Assembly: GCF_003073045.1 (NCBI RefSeq)
Contig: NC_037600.1
Span: forward strand, 13,020,515 to 13,084,514
Length of the DNA stretch: 64,000 nucleotides
Source of the DNA: Pomacea canaliculata
Taxonomy: Eukaryota > Mollusca > Gastropoda > Architaenioglossa > Ampullariidae
Direction of reading: 5' to 3'
Part shown: positions 55,870-64,000 of the stretch, in pieces
Position numbering within the stretch: position 1 is the stretch's first letter
How the letters are laid out: every line of letters starts with the position of its first letter
Notes under the pieces: model-generated
Told to the model about the DNA's origin: nothing
Seen by the model: only the letters and a program-made list of their open reading frames with translations
Databases searched by the model: none
Made by a program: the position numbers and the translations under genes

Positions 55870-56742
55870 ATGAAAGGAGAGACACTCATGCAGGAACAAG
55901 CGGTCCAATGCCTCATTTTGCAGGCTTTTGCTGCGGCCTGTTGGGCAGGACAGCCTATTCATCTGGAAACTTCTCAGCCCCTGACGAGGTCCTGCAGGTC
56001 CACACTTCGTCATAGGAACAGGTGCGAGGATCCCATCTTGAACTCGAAGAAGTGGATGCGACTGGACGAAATGTGCTGCGCGCCGCTCAACGGAAGTTTG
56101 CGGTTCAGCTGCCAGGAAGGGCGGTTCGAACCCGACGGGAAGCCTTACATCATCCAAGCGTGCGTTGAGGAGCAGGTGGCGCCGCCTGGGAAGACGCTGA
56201 GGTTGTCGGTGCGTGACGACGGTTCGGTGCACTACGAGCTTCTCGTCTGCCACGAAGGTTTCTACGAAGATGCGACCAGGAAGTCGTACGAAATCACAGC
56301 CCCTGTGTGCCGACGGAAAAAGAAAACATGTGACACAAGGTGGGGGGAAGTACTGCTGAGAGACGGGGGCGCCACGTCCGACAACCTATGCGGATGTGGT
56401 GCCTCGTACAGGGTCAAAGGTCATCCCAATGTTTCCGCTTGCTGGGGTGGTTTCGGCTCAAATAGTGGCTGTTATTGCGAGCGTTGCGTCGGTGGTCTCG
56501 AGAGTGATGGGGAAAAGAACAGCACGTGCGTGTCCGCAAGATGGACAGCAGGGGGTGAAGACAGCGCCGTGGGTGTGAACTGGACAACGACTGATGTCAT
56601 TAACGCCGCCATGAAGACATCGGACGAGCACGTGCACACCTCGCGCGAGTTTCACAAGTTTGGGATAGTGCTCAACAACTTCCTTAGAATACTGGGCATC
56701 GCTGCTTTTACCATTGTTTTAATTATATCGTGGGCACGATGA
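55870..56742 (+). CDS. Cys-rich type I membrane protein, TNF-receptor-like, no cytoplasmic tail (copy 1)
   Basis: One open frame, 290 aa, from ATG 55,870 (alternative 55,888). It has a short hydrophobic N-terminus (AVQCLILQAFAAACWAG, probable signal peptide) and a Cys-rich ectodomain with MCCAPLNGSLRFSCQEG, VCHEGFYEDATRKSYE, TCDTRWGEVLLRDGGATSDN and LCGCGASY, then a CWGGFGSNSGCYCERC block. A C-terminal membrane segment (LGIAAFTIVLIISWAR) follows, with only a few residues after it. The C-x-G...DxxCxC arrangement resembles TNF-receptor cysteine-rich domains, but I cannot prove membership. It is a paralogue of the gene at 60,557: cysteines align through most of the ectodomain. With no intracellular domain it cannot signal by itself; a decoy or co-receptor role is one possibility. 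N-x-S/T sites are present (NGS, NVS, NST, NWT). Confidence 0.75.
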   Translation: MKGETLMQEQAVQCLILQAFAAACWAGQPIHLETSQPLTRSCRSTLRHRNRCEDPILNSKKWMRLDEMCCAPLNGSLRFSCQEGRFEPDGKPYIIQACVEEQVAPPGKTLRLSVRDDGSVHYELLVCHEGFYEDATRKSYEITAPVCRRKKKTCDTRWGEVLLRDGGATSDNLCGCGASYRVKGHPNVSACWGGFGSNSGCYCERCVGGLESDGEKNSTCVSARWTAGGEDSAVGVNWTTTDVINAAMKTSDEHVHTSREFHKFGIVLNNFLRILGIAAFTIVLIISWAR

Positions 56743-58587
56743 GGCGATCGGTACTAGACAGATCGATCTTTCTCTTCGAGTTATTCTTTCATTCTCGTTC
56801 ATTTCTTGCTCTCTCTTTCCCTCGATTTCTCTTTTTACTTGTTCGGTTCTGCTTGTTTTTCTCCTCCTCCTTTCTTTCTTTCTCTTTTTTTAGTACTTCT
56901 TGTTCTTCTTTTTCTCTTTTTCAACATATCCACAGGACCACAGACCCGCTCATTGTCATAACCTCCTTTACTCAATCATTCCCTTTCACTTGTATATGTG
57001 TAGGTCTTCTACCCTGCTCTGACACTCAAGTTTTCCGCAAGACCAGTGCACATACCTTGGTGTCGACCTGAATATTAGATAAAGGATAACCTACTTTCGC
57101 AATGTTTGTAACACAACACGGTTCATACCGAGGGCTGTAACCACGCCTGACTAAACACTACACCAATATAAACTGTCTCTGTTGTTTAAAGGCATGGCAG
57201 TTGGATGTGTTGGTGTTATTTAGTCGGACTGTTTTTATGACAACTACGTACATAGAAAAGGTCGGATAAACGTTGGACAATCATTGATAACAGAGCCAGC
57301 AATCTCGATATATCAATGAAGGTTGCGCACATGGGACTTCAAGCGGAAGAAGTCTGTGCTCTGAAGTATCCTCCGTGTGTCGAGGACTATCATAGACACA
57401 CTGATACCAGGTATTTTTCAGTTATTAGGTTTACATTTTAATGAATATTTTAGAGATTGTCAGTGACCAATATACATGAGGATGTATAGTCGGACTTAGT
57501 ATATCAGTTTACCATTTGGTGTCAGATCCGTTACGAGACACCAAGGAAGGCAATTGTAGAAAAGCTCGTGGCCGACATTCGAAACTTTGGAGTCTGCAAG
57601 GCTGAGAAGGGACAGGTCTCGTTGTCAACACGATCTCGGAAGAAAATAATTCAAGAAAATCTTTCTTCGATCCACGCATGGACGTGGACATGGCAGGAAT
57701 CACTTCATTTGACCTCTGATCTTTCAAACAACAATGGAGCTTTAGATTAACAGCAGCCGTGAGGTATTCGTGTACATAGCATCTGTGAACTAGCAAACAG
57801 GGAAAAGAAACCTCAGATGAAAACTTTGTCTCTACTGAAGGAAACCTGCATCACTTTTGGAGTAAATCGACATAAAAGTGTGCAATCTGGAGCGGCTTTT
57901 TAAAATCACTGAAGTAATCAACCTCAAACTTCCTGGTAATCCTAGGCGGAGTGTACGGCATATCTTAAACTGTCTAATAAACATAATTTCAGAATCCTAT
58001 CTTTAATCACCGCTAGACACAGACAGAAGAGAAGGAAAGGGGACGAAAGCAGAATATGTGAGTTTTATTTCCAAAAGGGATTGAGACAACTTGACTGTGA
58101 TCTCCAGGAACACTGACACTACGGGAATAGGAGTGAACTGTGAAATCAGTCCAGTCTTGAAAATGGTGGCTCTGGTTCGTAGCACTGCTGATCTGGTTGT
58201 CTTCTTCCATGACAAAATACAGCAACAACTGCGACAACAACGAGCCCACAACAACAGTTGTGAGAACATATCCCGTTCAGCCAAGGAGCAACATCGCAAG
58301 CATGTTCCCAGAAGGACTACTTCCCCGTGCAGGTTTACTTGACTTCCCGTCTCCATGACTACGCAGGATGTACTTAACTCATGGAGATGGAATGTGCCGA
58401 CGACCCCAAAGAAGGGAGAAAACAACATCCGGGGTCTGGGATTATTATACCACTGTCACCACAGTGATGTCACAGGATCCATCTGGGCTTGATGGAGGTA
58501 AGTATGCGCGTGTGTTTGTTTTTGGGTTGTTTATGACCATGTACTTGTATGTGTGTACGTGTACATGTGTGTTTCTCTATCTCTGTA
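56743..58587. other. 3' flank of receptor-like copy 1 and possible 5' exon of copy 2
   Basis: A pyrimidine-rich tract at 56,760-56,930 is followed by unremarkable sequence. AATAAA at 57,976-57,981 could end copy 1 transcripts. A donor-like GATGGAG|GTAAGT at about 58,499 may end a 5'UTR exon of the second receptor-like gene, whose acceptor would be TTTTCAG at 60,555. Confidence 0.35.
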
Positions 58588-58770
58588 GAGGTGGTTCGGT
58601 GACCCAAAGGTTATAGCGCCTGTCACCTATACACTGAGGGTTGGCTGTACAGGGTTCAGTTCTCGTCTAGCTGTTCTTTCTCTCTATGTGGCATCTGTTT
58701 ACAGGACTGGCTGTGTTGCCGTGATGTAGCCTTATATGCTGACGGCTTAAAACACCAATTCCCCCTCCAC
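58588..58770 (+). mobile_element. tRNA-derived SINE
   Basis: Begins with a tRNA-like head: GGTTCGGTGACCCAAAGG, then TTATAGCGCCTGTCACC (A-box region), GAGGGTTGGCTGTACAGG and GTTCAGTTCTCG (B-box-like). The body ends CCTTATATGCTGACGGC, then TTAAAACACCAATTCCCCC. The head-plus-body layout is that of a Pol III SINE. The B box is degraded, so it is an old copy. Confidence 0.75.
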
Positions 58771-60556
58771 CCCTTGCTCTGTGTGAGTGTGAGTAATTTT
58801 ATCTCCAGCTTTTTTTTTCAAACTGTAAAACCTAACGTCGCCCAAAAGAAAAAAAACAAGGGAGGGGCTCAACCACGGACTGTCAATGTGTGTAGGCGAC
58901 TCAGACCTGCTGACTCTTTACAACACAGTCACAAGGACTTTGCCTTTGATCACACCAGACACTCATTTTGTGGGATATTTTGTGGTTACATGTTTGTGCA
59001 TCGAAACACATTCGTCTGTTTTCAGGAGATTCATTTTCTATTGACAGCCTAGCTATGTCAAGATGACCTACGAACTTAACTGACAACTTTACAGTGAACT
59101 TCTATTTACGTGTGTGCAGGTGTGTAAACTCTTCTCGCATATCGTTTCTTAATATGTATCTTCCACATTTCAGTTTATTTATTAGAGGCTTTATTTTACA
59201 TTAAATCATATTAATATGCGAAAACAAATAGAGGCATGTTTACACCGTTTTCAACAGCAAAGAGTAGGTGATAAACGGATAGCTTTCGCTGCTCAGCTAT
59301 ATATACTCTTGATTCGCATTGAAGTGGCCACTTCAACATTTCTACTTAACAGATAACTTGCCTGTCTAGTCTCAAGGGCTTGTATGTACTTCAAGCCTTT
59401 AGCCCTCTAGCAAGACTAGTGTGACCTGAGTGGATCGTGTGGTGTCGGGGCTGAAGACCGGTAGTACACTCGGGTGACTTCAATGGCAACCTAAGCTGCA
59501 GTACCCCGTGGATTTTGTGGCTTTGTAAAATAATCTAGGAGCAGGCCATGTAGTCCGTTATTAATCTGCTCAGAGCCTTTCACACACTAATTGTTGAGGA
59601 GAGGACCAATGTTTCACTTAGTCTAAAGATATTAATGTGATACAAGTGGCATATTTAACGACTGGTTGGAAAATCCTGGACTGAATCCAAACTCGGTCTG
59701 GAGTACACCGGTGAGGACCCTCAGTTCGTCAGTTCTATTTATAGTATCTGTTTTTGCTTACGTAGTTGAAGCGGCCAAACTGTCAGTTCCTTCTCATTCA
59801 TGTCTCCTCGGTAGGTCCTTCCTCCGTTTGTTCTCATATTAATACATATTAAAAAAAAATTGTAATCCTCATATCTGAAGTTGGCAGGTATGTAGGAAGC
59901 GCGGGTGCTTTTTGACTGCTCTTGTTTATCACCAAGGGCTTTATTATTTATTTACGAGGGTGGCAGGACAGAAAGACAACTAAAAGAAGTGGCCACTATG
60001 GTCAGATCCCGCTAGTCGGTAAGATTGTAGGTTCGATAAAAGAAATATTTCGATTAGTTAACGGCTTTTAGAGGCTAACATCAGTCTATTAGACAAAAAA
60101 AAGGAACATCCTTCCCTCCCGGCACTCAAATGACTTGTTTACATCTCATTTATTTACAAATTCACGAAGTGTTATTCCAAAACAATTGGTGTGTGCTGTT
60201 ATTTCTATGGGTTTGATGTTGCTGGTTTTTTCCCCCATGTAACTCAAAGCTTTTAGTTGTTTAGCTGCAGAAAATTTACAGATAGACTTTTTATTTTACA
60301 ATAATGGCTAATAATAATTAGGTTTTTTAGTGTCAAGATTTATCCAAGTTTCAGGTTAAGCATTGAATGAAAGAGTAAGCAAACAAATAAACAAATCAGT
60401 CAGTCAATCAATAAATTCTTCTAATATTGTTGCTTTATGAAAAATGTCAATTTTTAACAATGACACGCTGTTTCGCTTCAGCAGTTTTTGTCGGTAAATA
60501 ATAAAGATGTTGAAACATGCAAAATTATACACAACAACAGTCTCTTCGTTTTCAGG
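58771..60556. other. Intergenic / 5' flank of receptor-like copy 2
   Basis: AT-rich with no coding exon recognised. It probably includes a 5'UTR intron ending at the acceptor TCGTTTTCAG, 60,546-60,555. Confidence 0.4.
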
Positions 60557-61492
60557 ATGGACAAGAATAGGAAAATGTCGACCCTGACAGCCAGAATTCT
60601 GTTTGGCTGTATTGTCTTTTGGACATGTTCAAAGGGAGAGGCATCGCAGGTCCTTCCATCCACTTGCTGGGATCAGATCCAAAACGTTGTGTTTGGGTGT
60701 CCCCCGCGAGATTTTGAATATGACGAATATTATTGGGCATCTCTCAGCAAGCTGTGCTGCAGAAACTACCCGGGAACAGTCCTACACTGTCAAGAATCTC
60801 CATCTCTTTTTCTAGCCTGTCTTCAAAGGATAACAGTAAGTAAAGGACATCATCTGAAATTAGAAAGAAACGCTAGTGGGTACCCTGTGCAGAATATCTC
60901 TCCTTGCGACGACGGCTATTTCGAGCCGAAAGACAGACAATCCGACACTGTACGGTTCCCACAATGTTCCGAACCAAAGTCGACCTGCAGAGGTAAAGGT
61001 CAGATGTTACTGTGTCGAGGGGGAAACGAGGAGGACGACCTGTGCATCTGTAGCCATGACTACACCCCATATCCCAACACCACAGAGTGTCATCGGGGCT
61101 TTACTCAAAACAGCGACTGTCGGTGTGTGGACAGTCTGTGTCCAGATGGAACCCAAAGATTCTTACAGAACAACATCGGAAGCTGCAAAAATGTGGCCAC
61201 GGATCACAGTCACGTGTGTTCTCCAATCATCGAAGGACTATCAGCAGATAGTTCGATTCCGAGACACGAGGTAACCGAGGACCTCCATACTGTGATGACT
61301 CCTCCAAATAAGGACGATGATGATAGAGGAGTGAAGAACGACAATGACACAAAGAACTTAAACTCAAACATTCTTATCGCTGTACTTATATCGGGTTTTG
61401 TCTTACTCATTATTGTTGCTGTCACAGTATATTGTGTGTGGTTAAAACATTCTGGTGACTACACCGTAATGGAATCACTACAATCACCGTAA
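60557..61492 (+). CDS. Cys-rich type I membrane protein, TNF-receptor-like, short tail (copy 2)
   Basis: One open frame, 311 aa, from ATG 60,557, which directly follows a splice-acceptor-like TTTTCAG. The signal peptide is ARILFGCIVFWTCSKGEA. The ectodomain has LCCRNYPGTVLHCQESPS, SPCDDGYFEPKDRQSD, STCRGKGQMLLCRGGNEEDD, LCICSHDY and HRGFTQNSDCRCV blocks, which align cysteine by cysteine with the gene at 55,870. An acidic stalk (about residues 230-275) precedes a membrane segment (ILIAVLISGFVLLIIVAVTV). The cytoplasmic tail is only about 20 residues, with SGDYTVMESL: YTVM is both a YxxM and a YxxPhi-type motif. TNF-receptor-like identity is suggested by the CRD-like pattern, not proven. No death domain is present in the window. 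N-x-S/T sites are frequent. Confidence 0.8.
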   Translation: MDKNRKMSTLTARILFGCIVFWTCSKGEASQVLPSTCWDQIQNVVFGCPPRDFEYDEYYWASLSKLCCRNYPGTVLHCQESPSLFLACLQRITVSKGHHLKLERNASGYPVQNISPCDDGYFEPKDRQSDTVRFPQCSEPKSTCRGKGQMLLCRGGNEEDDLCICSHDYTPYPNTTECHRGFTQNSDCRCVDSLCPDGTQRFLQNNIGSCKNVATDHSHVCSPIIEGLSADSSIPRHEVTEDLHTVMTPPNKDDDDRGVKNDNDTKNLNSNILIAVLISGFVLLIIVAVTVYCVWLKHSGDYTVMESLQSP

Positions 61493-61932
61493 ATTTATTC
61501 CAAACATCAAAATCATTCAAAGGAAGATTTCCGTGTGTGGAGGTGTAGAAGTGTATAAAGTATGGTTGATATTTTTCCACAGTCAATGATTAATGGATCT
61601 GGAAGATGTAAGAAATTATGGTGAACTTCTCTTTCGTGGGTGTTCACAGAGTAAATGGTGTACCTCCGTGTGTACATAGAGAATGATGAAGATATTGGGG
61701 AGGTATTGGAGCGATTGTTCGATCCCCATGCACTATATTTATATGTTAGAGAGTGGATGGGTCTGGAGAATACTAGTTATAGACTGTGAGCAAGAGTACA
61801 TGATAACTCGACTAAATTTTACTCCTTTTTGTTGTGTTTATTGTATTCATGCTGATGGTGCAAATAGGACGTTAGAGGGCAAGAACGTTAGTGAGGTGGA
61901 GAAAGATGATGGGCAAAGGGAGAAAGACTGGT

Positions 61933-62140
61933 GTGTTAATATGGAGTGGTTGGGGCATTTATCCTGCTTGTTAGTATGGAGAGGTTGAGGCAATTGCCCA
62001 GTATGTTAGTAAGAGAGGATGGTGAATTTTACCTGAATGTTAGTATGAAGAGGTGCAGGATTTTACTCTGTATTTTACCATGGAGAGGGCGAGGCATTTG
62101 TCTGTATGTTAGTACCCTGTATGTTAGTATGAAGAAGATG
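61933..62140 (+). repeat. Minisatellite, about 35-bp unit
   Basis: The core GTTAGTATGGAGAGG recurs, with variation, at about 61,934, 61,970, 62,005, 62,039, 62,073 (degenerate) and 62,108 (spacing 34-36), with a further core at about 62,123. Confidence 0.8.
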
Positions 62141-62804
62141 TGGACTGTGACTATGGTGTGATAATTGGTATGTTGGCTTTGCTTAGATTTGGTTACTTTA
62201 ATTGCAGGTATTGCTGTTCCCATATTCCCCAGAGAGTGACAGGAACAAAGATCTCTTGTATCTCTCGTATTTTATATCTTGGATTGTCAAGTTTAATCCA
62301 ATTATCAATGCACAGCAAACAAGACACCCAGAACTAACCCTATATTAAAACTACATTCTGTATATCCCATTAAAGGTTTGGACAGCTGGCTGTGAATCAG
62401 TACTGATAGTAACTGTGTGACAGTTCTAATATAATAAGAGTGGAGTTTTCTGGGGTAAGGAGGAATCAAAATGTAAAAGACATATTAGGATAGGAGACAT
62501 CAGCAATATTATGTGACCACCTAGTCACTTGTGTTATTGTCCGCATTCTTTGTTAAATGACATGCAACGAACATAAATCACAGAAAATGTTTTGTGTCCA
62601 GACAAATCACTAATGACAAATCTGAAGGTGTGTATGTCTTTTGACACAGGTTGTGTTTTATGTCACATATCTGCATGTATTTTGCATGGCAAAAAGCAAA
62701 TCACATCCGCTTTTGAATGATGAAATCTTGAACCAAAAGGGCTGACAACTGTAAAGAAACTCAGTGTTACTTTAGATTTTCAAATTGTTGTAATTATTGT
62801 TGTT

Positions 62805-62810
62805 AATAAA
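62805..62810 (+). promoter_or_regulatory. Candidate polyadenylation signal, receptor-like copy 2
   Basis: AATAAA about 1.3 kb after the stop codon at 61,492, followed by a T- and GT-rich stretch (TTCTTTATTGTG, and a GTGTGTGTG run at about 62,878), which is a typical downstream element. Confidence 0.4.
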
Positions 62811-63069
62811 CAACTTGTCCAGCTGTACAGTTCTTTATTGTGCCTTGCATCCTTTTCCTGTCAATGTGTGCGCCTGTGTGTGTGTGTGTGGCCTCTAAGT
62901 GTGACTGAATGTAATAGTTTCGCTTGACAATGACAATGTCTAACTTTATTAGTCCCCAGTGGGCAATTTAAACATGGGAAGATAATCAGTTAATATGTAT
63001 GAATAGATATACAATAAATTAAGTTCTAGGCGAAAAATATGAACAAGTCAAAAAGAATATAAAAAAGGA

Positions 63070-63280
63070 GTACTGTGAAAAATATAAGACGGAAGTATTG
63101 AGGGTCAACAACAAGCAAGAAGCTCCACTGCAACAACATGGGGAATGTATTACAGAGTCTGTTTCACCTAACTTGGCAGCATAGTCAGCAAAGAGGGAGG
63201 TATAGATGAATATGTAAGAAGCCAAATAAACAAAGCCAGGCTTGCATTCCGCACCCTGAAGTCACAATTCATCTGAAGTC
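63070..63280 (+). mobile_element. RTE-like LINE fragment
   Basis: TEVLRVNNKQEAPLQQHGE, then IVSKEGGIDEYVRSQINKAR and LAFRTLKSQF in a shifted frame, match the post-RT LGSxxSxxGxxDxxVRxRIxKAxxAF block that is also present in the LINEs at 16,915 and 40,772. Only about 200 bases remain. Confidence 0.7.
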
Positions 63281-63944
63281 ACCTGTGATTGAGCACCTGG
63301 GCTGCAGATGACACAAACTATTTAAGATGCCTATTATTGTTTCTACAGACAGACATATCATGAATAGCATTTACCTGAACTTAATAACACAAATATTTAT
63401 ACAGTGTGTTCAGAATGAGCAACTTGGTATCGTCAACACCCTTCCCTTTGTAGTGGGTACCTGCAAATTATAGTGGGTTCAATTTACTCTCTATTGATGT
63501 TAAGATTATTGACAGTTTTCTAAACAGCGTGCATCTTGATGCTGAGTTTGGGGCTAATATCTGCAGCCACTTTTTTATTTTTACTTATTTTGTTGTGATG
63601 TGATCTATGACAGGATCATATTTGGATTAAACCTAGTACTAATTAATTTAGTGGAACGACTGCATCACATTATGGTTCACGCCAATAAATCAATGGGGGG
63701 TAACAAAGTTGGGGTCGGCAGTCTAAGGGAGATAACTCTCTCAAAAAAAAGAAGGCGAGAACTCGTAAAGTTTTCATTCGCTCACGGGTGCTCGTAGTAG
63801 ACAACACAACTATCAATAATCGGAAGAAGAGATATCAAAGATCAGAAAGGTAAGAATGATAAATCTTGACATATGTATGTACAACAATAATGTTGCATAG
63901 AGGCATATATCTCGTAAATGTAGTAATGATCGTCTTGTCGCACC

Positions 63945-63995
63945 ATGGACGTTCGTGGTCGAACTGTGCTGTCACTTGTCAAGATGGCGATAAAG
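63945..63995 (+). CDS. Possible first coding exon of a gene running off the right edge
   Basis: CACCATGG gives an ideal start context, followed by 17 codons (MDVRGRTVLSLVKMAIK) and a donor AAAG|GTAAC exactly at the window end. No domain can be judged from so short a piece. It could equally be non-coding. Confidence 0.3.
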
Positions 63996-64000
63996 GTAAC

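Larger units (their letters stand above)
61493..63944. other. 3' flank of receptor-like copy 2 and right intergenic interval
   Basis: No gene recognised before the candidate exon at 63,945. It holds a minisatellite, a polyadenylation signal and a LINE fragment, listed separately. A donor-like CAGAAAG|GTAAGA at about 63,849 could end an untranslated exon. Confidence 0.45.

Noticed and set aside
55687-56253. Long minus-strand open frame of 188 codons
   Set aside because: It is antisense to the receptor-like gene at 55,870, has no domain or signal, and arises from the codon bias of the sense gene.
58003-58428. Opposed open frames at 58.0-58.4 kb
   Set aside because: No domain on either strand; the segment is better explained as a possible untranslated exon ending at the donor near 58,499.

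Overview
The window reads as nuclear DNA of an animal, most likely a mollusc and perhaps a gastropod. It is AT-rich and intron-bearing, with GT-AG splice sites, AATAAA signals, CA/GT microsatellites, several degraded LINEs, a tRNA-derived SINE, and host genes that align by eye to metazoan families. The molluscan placement is an inference from overall gene and repeat character, not from a species marker.

Layout. 1-5,150 has no gene I can recognise, only simple repeats. 5,300-6,480 is a decayed minus-strand LINE. 6,578-10,050 is a DNA transposon with terminal inverted repeats, a THAP-domain exon, a DDE transposase relic and an internal minisatellite (ISL2EU/Harbinger-like). 10,398-12,425 is a four-exon ANKRD45 gene (+). 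14,884-21,849 is an eight-exon minus-strand gene of the J1-crystallin/selenoprotein J family of ADP-ribosylglycohydrolase-like proteins. It has an in-frame TGA where the fish family carries selenocysteine, and a LINE with perfect target-site duplications sits in one intron. 22,936-45,518 holds three tandem FBXW5-like (F-box plus WD40) genes, each with the same seven-exon plan. 48,419-50,087 is PPP1R11 (inhibitor-3) on the minus strand. 52,829-61,492 carries a small membrane protein and two paralogous single-coding-exon, Cys-rich, type I membrane proteins that look TNF-receptor-like but lack a signalling tail. The right end may contain the first exon of a further gene.

How the genes relate. 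The FBXW5 trio looks like a local expansion of a ubiquitin-ligase substrate adaptor whose WD40 framework is conserved while the linker between blades diverges (about 373, 225 and 180 residues in the linker exon). The two Cys-rich receptors are a local duplication. ANKRD45 and the SelJ-like gene converge on a shared 3' interval at 12.4-14.9 kb, and the SelJ-like gene and the first FBXW5 copy diverge from a promoter interval of about 1.1 kb (21,850-22,935).

The most interesting signal is the SelJ-like gene. A TGA lies four bases before a canonical splice donor, and the next exon continues the conserved LPGSFQSALHG block in frame. The same gene has an apparent one-base loss in a short G run, which leaves three possibilities: a selenoprotein with an assembly error, a selenoprotein with a real lesion, or an early pseudogene. 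I found only a weak SECIS candidate by eye.
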